Source of the DNA: RGIG3701 sp031553595
GTDB taxonomy: Bacteria > Planctomycetota > Planctomycetia > Pirellulales > Thermoguttaceae
NCBI GenBank assembly: GCA_031553595.1
Contig: JAVBLI010000005.1
Coordinates: 124,001 to 188,000 of the forward strand
Direction of reading: 5' to 3'
DNA length: 64,000 nucleotides
In this document: piece by piece, positions 35,446-43,438 of the stretch
Numbering within the stretch: the first letter of the stretch is position 1
Layout: the number at the start of each line of letters is the position of its first letter
Notes under the pieces: generated by a model
What the model was told of the DNA's origin: nothing
Databases searched by the model: none
The model's input: only the letters and a program-made list of their open reading frames with translations
Program-made: the position numbers and the translations under genes

Positions 35446-36834
35446 ATGAAAACTTTCCTTGTTATCACGCTCGGCTGTAAGGTGAATCAGTATGAGAGTG
35501 AGGAGGTTTCGCAATTTTTGCGTCACCAGGGATACACGCCTTTTAAAAGGGCCCTTGCGGACGCGAAAGACGGAGTGATGGCGGAATTGGATCTTTGCAT
35601 CATTAACAGTTGTGCCGTCACCGCGGAGGCGGAGGCGAAAACCCGGAAGACCGTCCGCCAGATCATAAAACGTCGTACGCCGCGGCGTGTTCTGGTTTTC
35701 GGGTGTGCGGCCGCGCGAAATCCGGAAATGTTTCGCGAAATCCCGGGTGTGACGGACGTGGTGACCGCGGAAGAAACCGGCGGAAACCGCGTTTCGGCGG
35801 TGGTGGGGTGTCTGTGTGGCAAGGAGGAATGGGGCGAATACGCGAAAAATGCGGTCGGCCTAGAGGGTTTCGGAGAGCGGCACCGGGCGTATGTTAAAAT
35901 CCAGGACGGATGCCGGCAGTTTTGCACGTACTGTATCGTGCCGCACCTGCGAAAAACCTTATCCAGCGTGCCAGTGGAGGAGGTGGTCTGCGAGACGCGG
36001 GCGCTGGTCGCGCGGGGTTACAGGGAAATCGTGCTGACGGGGCTTCATCTGGGGTATTACGGCCGGGGAATGCGCAGCCGTGCGGAGGCGGACTGGCGCG
36101 GGGCGGGTGCGGAAGGAGTGCTGAGAACGGATGGCGTTTCGCTGGCCACGGTGGTGCGTCGGCTGACGGAGTTATCGGGGGATTTTCGCGTGCGGATTTC
36201 CAGTCTGGAGGCGGAAGAGGCCACGGATGAGCTGATCGCGCTGATGGCGGCGCATCCGGGGCGTGTATGTCCGCACCTGCATTTGTCCATGCAGAGCGGC
36301 GCGGATTCCGTCCTGAAACATATGAACCGTCCCGGCACGGCGGAGGCGTTTTTCACGCGGTGCATGGCCGCGCGACGTGCGATTCAAAATGTGGCGCTGA
36401 CCACGGATATCATCGTCGGCTTTCCCGGCGAAACGGAGCGTGAATTCCTGGAAACGTGTGAAATGGCCCGGAAAATCGGCTTTTCGAAGATTCACATTTT
36501 TCGTTTCAGTCCTCGGGAAGGCACTCCCGCAGCGGGCATGGCGGGGCAGGTGCCGGGCGAGGAAAAGCAGCGGCGGGCGGCGTATTTAGCGGAATTGGAA
36601 GCGGAAATGCGGCGGGCATTTTTTGAACGCCTGCTGGGCGCGGAGATGCAGGTGCTGGTGGAAAGCACGCGTTTCGCCGCCGGAAAATTCGCTCTCCGCG
36701 GTACGTCCGAGCGTTACGCGCCGGTCATGTTTCATGCGGCGGAGGATTTACAGGGCCGGCTGGTGGGTGTAAACGCCGTGCGCGTCATGACGGAGGAGGA
36801 TGGCATTTTCGGCCGACTTTCCGACGATTCATGA
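35446..36834 (+). CDS. mtaB: tRNA methylthiotransferase MtaB
   Basis: 462 residues. The N-terminal methylthiotransferase domain has its three cluster Cys in TLGCKVNQYES (Cys11), INSCAVTAEAE and VFGCAAARNP. The radical SAM domain has DGCRQFCTYCIVPHLR (CxxxCxxC, binding the SAM-cleaving 4Fe-4S cluster), EIVLTGLHLGYYG, LHLSMQSGADSVLKHMNRPG and DIIVGFPGETEREF. A C-terminal TRAM-like part ends the protein. The TLGCKVNQYE opening separates MtaB from MiaB and RimO. It converts t6A to ms2t6A at position 37 of ANN-decoding tRNAs. Ribosome site weak. Confidence 0.93.
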   Translation: MKTFLVITLGCKVNQYESEEVSQFLRHQGYTPFKRALADAKDGVMAELDLCIINSCAVTAEAEAKTRKTVRQIIKRRTPRRVLVFGCAAARNPEMFREIPGVTDVVTAEETGGNRVSAVVGCLCGKEEWGEYAKNAVGLEGFGERHRAYVKIQDGCRQFCTYCIVPHLRKTLSSVPVEEVVCETRALVARGYREIVLTGLHLGYYGRGMRSRAEADWRGAGAEGVLRTDGVSLATVVRRLTELSGDFRVRISSLEAEEATDELIALMAAHPGRVCPHLHLSMQSGADSVLKHMNRPGTAEAFFTRCMAARRAIQNVALTTDIIVGFPGETEREFLETCEMARKIGFSKIHIFRFSPREGTPAAGMAGQVPGEEKQRRAAYLAELEAEMRRAFFERLLGAEMQVLVESTRFAAGKFALRGTSERYAPVMFHAAEDLQGRLVGVNAVRVMTEEDGIFGRLSDDS

Positions 36835-36895
36835 AACCCGCATGGCTTGTCCACGGGAGAAAAAGTGGTAAAATAAAGGAGAAAAGAGGGCCGTT

Positions 36896-37576
36896 ATGTC
36901 CATAAAAATAAAACGCGTGCTGAGTGTTCCGTTCATGGAGAACGGGTACATCGTGTATGATGAGAATAATGAAAAGCGGGAATGTGTGGTGATCGACCCC
37001 GGGCTGGATCCGATTAAATTTGCGGCAGTGCTGGAGGAAAAGGAGCTTACGCCGGTGGTTTTTTTATGCACGCACGGACACGCGGATCACATCGCCGGGA
37101 TCGGGCCGCTGAGAGAAGTGTTTCCGGACGCGCAGATCGTCATGGGCGCGGAGGATGCGAAAAAACTCACGGATGCTTACGAAAATCTCTCCGCGATGTT
37201 CGGCATATCGCTTACCGCGCCGCCGGCGGACATGGTGTTATTCGCGGATTTTGCGGACACCGGGAAAACGGCGGAGACGCTGCATTTCGCCGGCCTGGAA
37301 TTCGAAGCGCGGCGTACTCCAGGGCATTCCGCGGGCCACACGGTGTTTTGGCTGAAGGGGTGCGAGCCGGATGTGGTTTTCGTGGGAGACCTGATCCTTG
37401 AGCAGAGCGTGGGCCGCACGGATTTTCCGGACGGGGATTTTGATCAGCTTGCCGCCAGCATCCGCCAGCAGATTTACACCTTTCCGGACACCACCATCCT
37501 GTACCCCGGCCACGGCGATAAAACCACCGTCGGGGTGGAAAAACGCCTGAATCTTGCCGTTCCCGCGGTGGAGTAA
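36896..37576 (+). CDS. Metallo-beta-lactamase-fold hydrolase, glyoxalase II-like
   Basis: 226 residues; the start follows AAAGGAG. HGHADH at 60-65 gives the HxHxDH metal site; the further ligands lie in RRTPGHSAGHTVFW, VFVGDLILEQSVGRTD and LYPGHGDKTTVG. This is the short form of the family (hydroxyacylglutathione hydrolase-like, also seen in MBL proteins acting on other thioesters), without the glyoxalase II C-terminal helices. Substrate uncertain. It lies 61 bp after mtaB and may share its transcript. A long palindrome begins 7 bp after the stop codon. Confidence 0.88.
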   Translation: MSIKIKRVLSVPFMENGYIVYDENNEKRECVVIDPGLDPIKFAAVLEEKELTPVVFLCTHGHADHIAGIGPLREVFPDAQIVMGAEDAKKLTDAYENLSAMFGISLTAPPADMVLFADFADTGKTAETLHFAGLEFEARRTPGHSAGHTVFWLKGCEPDVVFVGDLILEQSVGRTDFPDGDFDQLAASIRQQIYTFPDTTILYPGHGDKTTVGVEKRLNLAVPAVE

Positions 37577-37582
37577 ATTCAC

Positions 37583-37745
37583 AAGAAACAGCAGCCGGGA
37601 ATGAAGCTGAACGGAGTGTAGCGGAATGACCGGATAGAAGCGGTGAATGTCCGGCTATTTTAATCGGCCATCCGGAGATGGGGAGTAAGTTTCCACTTCT
37701 GATCCTGTCATTCCGCTTCGCTTCATTCCCGGCTGCTGTTTCGTG
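37583..37745. repeat. Long palindromic repeat, copy A
   Basis: Perfect 22-bp terminal arms (37585-37606 with 37721-37742) containing CAGCAGCCGGGAATGAAG and its complement, followed inward by a second near-complementary block (GCGGAATGAC...AGAAG). Total about 160 bp. It starts 7 bp after the stop of the MBL hydrolase and ends about 50 bp before the next gene on the same strand. Related to copies at 41836, 47075 and 59514. Confidence 0.85.
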
Positions 37746-37795
37746 AATCCATGAACCTGGTAACTGCCCCAGGACATTAAAGGAACCGACAAAAA

Positions 37796-39313
37796 ATGAA
37801 AATCACCACCGCCGCCATCCTGTTTTTTTCACTTAGCACGCTCATGTTCTTTGCGCATCCGGCGGTGGGTGTCCGCGCGGATGAAGCGCCGCAGATGCCG
37901 GCGGAGTCCGTGTCTGCGCCCGCTTTCCAGGCGAATATTCTCGCCGAGGAAGATGTGTATCCGCTGCAGGAGGCGGGGAACGGGGCGGGGCCGCTGTGGT
38001 GCCGGAGTTCTTCGTGCGTGGCCCGGATGGGCGAAACGGTTTATATCACGGGGCTTACGGTGCTTCCGGACGCGAAACCGCTGAATAACTGTCAGTGGAC
38101 GTTCTTTCGGCGGAGTGACGAAAATCCGGATGACGCAAAATGGCAGCTCCTTTATACTGACGCCGCCCGGACGCGCGAGCCGGCGCCGCTGGCCGTGCTG
38201 CCTGCGCAAAATCTGCTGTTCATTTCCGCGCACCCCACGCTGGTGGCGGACCCGGAAGTGTATGATGGCCCGGCGAAACCGGAAATCGTGCGTGTGAAAC
38301 TTCCGGCGGAAGATGCCGGTGATGCGGACGCTCATGCCGCGCTGAAAATGGATGACCGTTTTTCGCCCGAGTGGGACGGCGAGCCGCGTTTTCAGTCGCA
38401 CACGTACCGGAATTTCGTCGTGGACGCCGGGCGTGGCGAGCTGCTGCTGTTCCAGAATGACGGGTATACGCACGGGGTGTGGACGCTTTTCGTTGCGGAC
38501 GGCGAAAACGTGGCGAAAGGCCGGCTCGCGTGGCCGTGGGGAGACGCGTTCGTGAAGCCCGGGCCCATCCGCATCTGTTATCCGGTGATTTCGCTTGCCG
38601 ACCGCCGCGTGTTTCTTTGCGGTGTCAGTGCCCATCCGGAGCCGAATCCCGAGTGGAAAGTTTATCGAAAAGAACTCACCGGCAGCGACTGGGATTACGA
38701 CTTAAGCCGCCTGTTCTTCACCTGGACGGAAGACGTCACCACGGCGGAATTCGCGTCCTGGCTGGAGCTGGCCACCTGCGAAAAAACCGGCGGACGGATT
38801 ACGGTCTGCGACATGTTCATCGCGCCGGACGGGGAGACGGTGCACGTTCTCTGGACGCAGACGGACATCGACACGCGTCTGCGGGAGAAGTTTTTTCCGG
38901 ACGCCCGTCAGGAGCATTCTCTCCGGCATGCCGTCATCCGCCGGGGGGAGGTGCTGCGGCAAAACGTCCTGCACCGCTGCGGGGAAGGGCAATGGAAGCC
39001 GATCTGCCACGCGGCCCAGTTTCACCCCACGCCCGACGGCAGGCTTTTCATCCTGTACAATCTCGCCGGCCTGGAAAACGACGACGGAAAAAGTCCCGTG
39101 CGGCAAGTGAGTGAAAACCGCCTCGCCGAACTGAATCAGGACGGCTTTTGCGGCGAATCGCAAATTTTACCCTTCCGGGAAGCGTTCACCCAGTTTTTCA
39201 CCGCCACGCCGCGCACCGGAAACACGCCGTCCTTCAAAATCGACATCCTCGGTCACTCCGACAACCGAAAATCCATCCGTTACGCGTGCGTCGAAATCAT
39301 TCCACATTCCTAA
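37796..39313 (+). CDS. Secreted hypothetical protein, propeller-like
   Basis: 505 residues; the start follows AAAGGAACCG. A signal peptide spans 1-29 (AILFFSLSTLMFFAHPAVGV, cut near VRAD). The mature chain alternates strand-like segments such as VYITGLTVLPDAKPL, WQLLYTDAART, LLFISAHPTLVADPEVY, FVVDAGRGELLLFQNDG, VWTLFVADGENVAKG and GRITVCDMFIAPDGETVHVLW, which suggests a six- or seven-bladed propeller of the BNR/sialidase type; Asp-box motifs are not clear and I assign no activity. Its last codons (IIPHS) lie in a heptamer array that continues to the next start codon, so the two genes are probably co-transcribed. Confidence 0.7.
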   Translation: MKITTAAILFFSLSTLMFFAHPAVGVRADEAPQMPAESVSAPAFQANILAEEDVYPLQEAGNGAGPLWCRSSSCVARMGETVYITGLTVLPDAKPLNNCQWTFFRRSDENPDDAKWQLLYTDAARTREPAPLAVLPAQNLLFISAHPTLVADPEVYDGPAKPEIVRVKLPAEDAGDADAHAALKMDDRFSPEWDGEPRFQSHTYRNFVVDAGRGELLLFQNDGYTHGVWTLFVADGENVAKGRLAWPWGDAFVKPGPIRICYPVISLADRRVFLCGVSAHPEPNPEWKVYRKELTGSDWDYDLSRLFFTWTEDVTTAEFASWLELATCEKTGGRITVCDMFIAPDGETVHVLWTQTDIDTRLREKFFPDARQEHSLRHAVIRRGEVLRQNVLHRCGEGQWKPICHAAQFHPTPDGRLFILYNLAGLENDDGKSPVRQVSENRLAELNQDGFCGESQILPFREAFTQFFTATPRTGNTPSFKIDILGHSDNRKSIRYACVEIIPHS

Positions 39314-39327
39314 TTCCTATTTTTCCT
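39299..39327 (+). repeat. Heptamer array ending at a start codon
   Basis: Units ATTCCAC, ATTCCTA, ATTCCTA and TTTTTCC in exact 7-nt register from 39299 to 39326, one T, then the ATG at 39328. The array covers the stop codon of the upstream gene and replaces any Shine-Dalgarno for the downstream one. Confidence 0.7.
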
Positions 39328-40179
39328 ATGCCGCACATCATCTTATCCGCCGACCGTCTTACCGTCACCCTGCCCGGGTGTTTCGGAAACACCGCCGCCG
39401 AAACGCCCGGACTGGACCGCCTGGCCACCGTAACTTGCGTTTTTGACAGGGTTTACGCTGAGGATGCGGATCCGCATGCAACCCTGCAAAAAATGTGGGA
39501 TTCCCTTTCCCCCACGGAGTTTCCTCAGGCGCGCCTGCTGCTGACGGATGATCCGGCGCTTGCGCCGCACGCGTTTTTCGACGATTTTCTTTGCGTGGAG
39601 GATGACGCGGATGTCCCGGCGTTTAAGGCACTTCTGGAAATGACGGACGCCGTGACGGCGGAGATTTCAGACGTGTTTTTGTGGTGCCACACGCGTGAGC
39701 CCGAGCTGGAAACGTTGGACGCGTGGGTAGCGGAGCACACCGAAACGCTCCGGGCCGTGCTCGGCGTGCGTGGGCTGGCGGTGCGGAAAAACACCGCGCC
39801 GGACGCTCCGCAGCAGGACATTCGCCGCAACATGCTGCACCATCAGGAAATCCAGTTGCCGTGGTGGATCGCGTTTCCCGAACAGCCGGAACTGGCCTGC
39901 ACGCGCATGCATTCCCTGCTGGCGGCAAGCGATTTAGGCCGGATTTTGCGGGCCGAGCACCCGATGAATGTGCGGCGCGAGGCGGTGATCATTACCGACG
40001 CGCCGCGATGGGCCGTGGCGACCGAAAAATGGTTCCTCACCGGCGACGACCGTCTCGACGTGGAAAAAGACCATCCCGGCGAGCTGTACCTCAAGCCCGA
40101 CGACTGGTGGGAGCAGAACGACGTGGCCGACCGCTGCCCGGCCGAGATGGAAACACTTCACGTGATAAGAGAAAACTAA
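39328..40179 (+). CDS. Sulfatase-fold protein lacking the catalytic motif
   Basis: 283 residues from MPHIILSADRL. The N-terminus follows the sulfatase pattern (PHIILSAD....GCFGNTAAETPGLDRLA...FDRVYAE) and the C-terminus that of planctomycete sulfatases (MHSLLAASDLG, EAVIITDAPRWAVATEKWFL, ELYLKPDDWWEQNDVADRCPAE). The region that should hold the formylglycine motif CxPSR and the metal His/Lys residues is missing or unrecognisable, and the chain is about half the usual length. It has no signal peptide. Probably a non-catalytic relative or a shrunken paralogue. No Shine-Dalgarno; a heptamer array precedes the ATG. Confidence 0.65.
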   Translation: MPHIILSADRLTVTLPGCFGNTAAETPGLDRLATVTCVFDRVYAEDADPHATLQKMWDSLSPTEFPQARLLLTDDPALAPHAFFDDFLCVEDDADVPAFKALLEMTDAVTAEISDVFLWCHTREPELETLDAWVAEHTETLRAVLGVRGLAVRKNTAPDAPQQDIRRNMLHHQEIQLPWWIAFPEQPELACTRMHSLLAASDLGRILRAEHPMNVRREAVIITDAPRWAVATEKWFLTGDDRLDVEKDHPGELYLKPDDWWEQNDVADRCPAEMETLHVIREN

Positions 40180-40193
40180 GCTTCCGAATTTTC

Positions 40194-40227
40194 ACTCAAC
40201 ACTCAACACTTAACACTCACCATTCCC
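40194..40227 (+). repeat. Heptamer array ending at the GH5 start codon
   Basis: Units ACTCAAC, ACTCAAC, ACTTAAC and ACTCACC in register from 40194 to 40221, then ATTCCC and the ATG at 40228. It occupies the whole ribosome-binding region. Confidence 0.75.
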
Positions 40228-41796
40228 ATGAAGCACATCCTCACCATCTTCATCATTTTCTGCGCCGCCATCACCGCCCATGCCGCGGAGGTCGGCGACA
40301 CCATTTTCCGTGAGGCGTTCACCGCCGACGCGATGCCCGCCGGGGCGACGGTTTCCAACTCCGAGTACGTCCGCGTGCACGACGGCAGCCTGGAGGTGAC
40401 ATTGCCCGCCGACGGCAGGGAGCGTAACGCCTGCATGACGATTCCGCTGCCCGTGGAAGAATACCGCGGTCTGCGTGTGCGTGTGAAGGCCCGCGTGAAG
40501 GCGGAGGATGTGGCCGTGCCGCCGAACCCGTGGAACGGCATCAAAGTCATGCTCGTGCTCGACGCGCCGCACGGGAAGCAGTGGCTGCAAAAAGATGGCC
40601 TGCACGGGACGTTCGACTGGCAGCCCATCCGTTTCGACGCCGCGATCGCGCCCGATGCCGTGTCCGCCACACTCGTGCTGGGGCTGGAAAACACGACGGG
40701 CCGCGTGATGATCGACGACATTCAAATCACCGTCACGGGCAAACGCTGCGTGGTGCCGCAACAAGTGCCCGCCCATGATCGTCCTGTGTACCGCGGGCAC
40801 ACCCAGCCCCGGCTGCGCGGCGCGATGATCAGCCCCGGTAATTTCGGCCCCGAAGACATTCAGGTTCTTGCCGGCAAGTGGAAAGCGAACCACGTCCGCT
40901 GGCAGCTTCTCTGGGCCGGCTTCCCGAATGGCCCCGCCGACACCGCAACGATCGCGGAGTACGAAGCGTGGATTGAGGCGCAGTGCAAACTGCTGGACGC
41001 CATGCTGCCGGAGTGCAAAAGATACGGCGTTTACGTCTGCCTCGACCTGCACACCCCACCCGGAGGCCGGCTGCCGGGTTCCGAAGGGAATGCGATGCCG
41101 CTCTTTCAGAAAAAGGAACTCCAGGACACATTCGTCGCGGTGTGGAAAAAACTGGCTCTGCGATATAAAGACGCCGAGATGATCTGGGGTTACGATCTGC
41201 TGAACGAGCCGGTGGAGGGCGACATGCCCGACGACGGCACGGTTTTAAATTGGCACGCCCTAGCCCTGAAAACCGCGAAAGAAATTCGCAAAATCGACAC
41301 CAGCCACGCGATTATCGTCGAGCCGGCCCCCTGGGGCGACCCCAACGGACTGGACTGGTTCCAGCCGTTCGACCCAGCCGAAGTGCCGAATGTGGTGTAC
41401 AGCGTGCACATGTACATCCCACATAAATTCACGCACCAAAACGTTTACGATAAGATAACGCCGATCGAATACCCTGGCGAAATCGACGGCAAGCATTGGG
41501 ATAAAGACGCACTGCGGGCCGCACTGCGTGCGCCGCGGGAGTATGTCCGCGATTACCATGTGCCCATGTATATCGGCGAGTTCAGCGCCATCCGCTGGGC
41601 CCCGGGTGACAGCGCATATCGCTATTTACGCGACTGTATCGAGATTTTCGAAGAAGAAGGCTGGGACTGGGCCTACCACGCCTTCCGCGAGTGGGACGGC
41701 TGGAGCGTCGAGCACGGCCCGGACAGAAACGACAAAAAACGGGCCGCCGAGCCCACTGACCGCGAACTGCTGCTGCGGAAATGGTTCGGGGAGTAA
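40228..41796 (+). CDS. Secreted glycoside hydrolase family 5 (cellulase-like)
   Basis: 522 residues with a signal peptide (ILTIFIIFCAAITAHA, cut near residue 20). Residues 25-170 form a beta-sandwich resembling a carbohydrate-binding module (LEVTLPADGRERNACMTIPL, GLENTTGRVMIDDIQITVTG). The GH5 barrel follows, with NHVRWQLLWAG, VYVCLDLHTPPGG, MIWGYDLLNEPVEG (acid/base Glu in NEP), YSVHMYIPHKFTHQ and VPMYIGEFSAIRWAPG (nucleophile Glu in GEF). It should cleave beta-1,4-type glucans or mannans; specificity cannot be set. Probably cotranscribed with the preceding gene. No Shine-Dalgarno. Confidence 0.9.
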   Translation: MKHILTIFIIFCAAITAHAAEVGDTIFREAFTADAMPAGATVSNSEYVRVHDGSLEVTLPADGRERNACMTIPLPVEEYRGLRVRVKARVKAEDVAVPPNPWNGIKVMLVLDAPHGKQWLQKDGLHGTFDWQPIRFDAAIAPDAVSATLVLGLENTTGRVMIDDIQITVTGKRCVVPQQVPAHDRPVYRGHTQPRLRGAMISPGNFGPEDIQVLAGKWKANHVRWQLLWAGFPNGPADTATIAEYEAWIEAQCKLLDAMLPECKRYGVYVCLDLHTPPGGRLPGSEGNAMPLFQKKELQDTFVAVWKKLALRYKDAEMIWGYDLLNEPVEGDMPDDGTVLNWHALALKTAKEIRKIDTSHAIIVEPAPWGDPNGLDWFQPFDPAEVPNVVYSVHMYIPHKFTHQNVYDKITPIEYPGEIDGKHWDKDALRAALRAPREYVRDYHVPMYIGEFSAIRWAPGDSAYRYLRDCIEIFEEEGWDWAYHAFREWDGWSVEHGPDRNDKKRAAEPTDRELLLRKWFGE

Positions 41797-41835
41797 TGCG
41801 GAATGCAAGAGCGGTTACCGAGTTAATGCATTCAA

Positions 41836-41959
41836 GACACAGCAGCCGGGAATGGAGCGGAACACAGTGACGCGAAGAGACCGGAGCGAATCGCGGAAAT
41901 TTTTCCCACTTCTATCCGGTCTCTACGCTAACGCTCCGCTCCCGGCTGCTGTTTCGTGT
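41836..41959. repeat. Long palindromic repeat, copy B
   Basis: Outer arms ACAGCAGCCGGGA and TCCCGGCTGCTGT (about 41840 and 41939), inner arms AGAGACCGGA and TCCGGTCTCT, loop with AATTTTTCCCACTTCTATCC. It lies between the stop codons of two convergent genes. The 20 bp after the element (ATCGATTTTGGAAGTGCGCC) are nearly the same as after copy C. Confidence 0.85.
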
Positions 41960-41991
41960 CGTATATATCGATTTTGGAAGTGCGCCAGCCG

Positions 41992-42891
41992 TTAGCCTTT
42001 CGCATTCAGCCGCTGCACATACTGCCGGTGGTTTTCCAGCGTCACCGCGCCGTCCGTGGGCACGAGCATGCAGCAAGCGCTGGGGCCACAGCAATCCAGC
42101 ACCACCTGGCGAGAATTGGGGAAGCGATACCCGTCCATCGCCGGGTCATGGCCTGTCACCAGAATTTCCGTGTCCATCATCGCCGCGAAAGCGTCCGCGT
42201 TTTCCTGCCGATAATCCCGGCCCCAGACAAGCCGATACACCGAACCGTCGCGCAGAAAATCCGACCCGGGGTCCAGGGCTCGATAAAAAATCGTCCGATC
42301 GAAAATCGCGCCGCCGCCGTCCAACTGATCTGGGATGCTGTGGGAAAAAAACAGATTTTTCGCCACACGCACCGCCAGCGGGCAACTCTCCAGATACCCG
42401 ACCATCGCCAGGCGGACATCCTCCGAATCCTTCCCGTAACAGTACCGCAGCCCCCACGCGAACGTCAGATTCAGCAGCATCCGGCTTTTTTGAATCGGAT
42501 ACTCCGTCAGCTCCGCCATTTCGTGATTACTGAGAATATGATGCACCCGCTGCGGGTAACGCACTTTCATCTCCGCCACGCTTTCCAACACCTGGTGGGA
42601 GCGACAGCCGCCGCCTTCGGGGTAATAGCCGCCGCCGTGGCAGATTTCCTGAAAAACCAGATGCCGGCGGGGATGTTTCTCCAGATCCGCTTTTTCGACG
42701 ATCGCCGTGAAATTCGAGGCGTTTCCGTGAAGATCTCCTGTCAGGAGCACGTCTTCCGCGTTTTCCGGATTTAAAACGATGGTGTTTCCATGACAGGCCG
42801 ACGTGCGCTGATTCGCTTCCGTGGCCCTGTGGAATAATTCAATCGTTTCGCTGGCGGCGCGGCAAGGAACTTCCATCGGGTCTGAATTCAT
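41992..42891 (-). CDS. Calcineurin-type metallophosphoesterase
   Basis: 299 residues. LLTGDLHGNASNF holds the GDxHGN metal motif, HHILSNHEMAE the GN(H/E)-type motif in the variant SNHE, and ILVTGHDPAMDG the GH motif. A long linker between the first two motifs includes VFQEICHGGGYYPEGGGCRSHQ. The protein is predicted cytoplasmic and should hydrolyse phosphate esters; a Ser/Thr phosphatase-like role is possible. The family members I recall with this architecture are planctomycete. Located next to an FHA-containing kinase gene but divergent from it. Confidence 0.85.
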   Translation of the reverse strand: MNSDPMEVPCRAASETIELFHRATEANQRTSACHGNTIVLNPENAEDVLLTGDLHGNASNFTAIVEKADLEKHPRRHLVFQEICHGGGYYPEGGGCRSHQVLESVAEMKVRYPQRVHHILSNHEMAELTEYPIQKSRMLLNLTFAWGLRYCYGKDSEDVRLAMVGYLESCPLAVRVAKNLFFSHSIPDQLDGGGAIFDRTIFYRALDPGSDFLRDGSVYRLVWGRDYRQENADAFAAMMDTEILVTGHDPAMDGYRFPNSRQVVLDCCGPSACCMLVPTDGAVTLENHRQYVQRLNAKG

Positions 42892-43349
42892 TCAAAAATC
42901 TTTTTTCCAGAGCACACGCCGAGCACTCGCCCCCTAACGGCTCTCCGGTCATTTTGACAAAATTGCAGAATACCAGATTTTTTGAAATCGTCCAGCCCCG
43001 CACGGCCGATTTTGCGTAAGAAAAACAAATAAAACGGGATTTCTGAATTTATTTGATTGAATGGCCGGGTATAAAAAGAAAAAAACTCTCGGTCAGGTTC
43101 ATGTCCCCAGGGGGGCAGTAGACATTCTCGCTGCACCGAGAGCGATTGGACGGCCTCCATCCGATTTTGAAACGCGAGGCGGCGAAAAGCCGGGATGCGC
43201 ATCAGGGATGGGTGTCAATGGTTCTCTTGAAAATGAATGATTCGGAAGCGTTTTTCCGTCTCCCACATTCATTACATCCGGAGATTACCGTTTTTTTTTG
43301 TTTTCGTCAACGCCGATTTCGGGAAAATATTAAAAAAAAGGAGTTTTTT
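42892..43349. other. Intergenic region between divergent genes
   Basis: About 460 bp with no supportable gene. It contains a run of ten T (43290-43299) and A-rich DNA just before the mini-ORF at 43350. Promoters for both flanking genes should be here. Confidence 0.4.
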
Positions 43350-43400
43350 ATGAAAAATCGCGAAGGTATGGAAATTTCTGTTAAAATGCGGTATAATTGA
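43350..43400 (+). CDS. Possible 16-residue leader ORF before the histidine kinase
   Basis: ATG at 43350 preceded by AAAAAGGAG at 7-nt spacing, reading MKNREGMEISVKMRYN and stop at 43398-43400, 38 bp before the kinase start. It has the best ribosome site in the region. It could be a translated leader peptide, or the chance result of a good Shine-Dalgarno. Its final codons TAT-AAT also form a possible -10 box (TGGAAA at 43369, TATAAT at 43392). Confidence 0.35.
   Translation: MKNREGMEISVKMRYN
43369..43397 (+). promoter_or_regulatory. Possible promoter of the histidine kinase gene
   Basis: TGGAAA (43369-43374, four of six matches to TTGACA), 17-bp spacer, perfect TATAAT (43392-43397). It would start transcription near 43404, compatible with a GTG start at 43439 and not with the TTG at 43397. 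Confidence 0.45.
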
Positions 43401-43438
43401 GGCAAGTTTATTCATGGAAATGTGAGTCGGAGCTTCTC

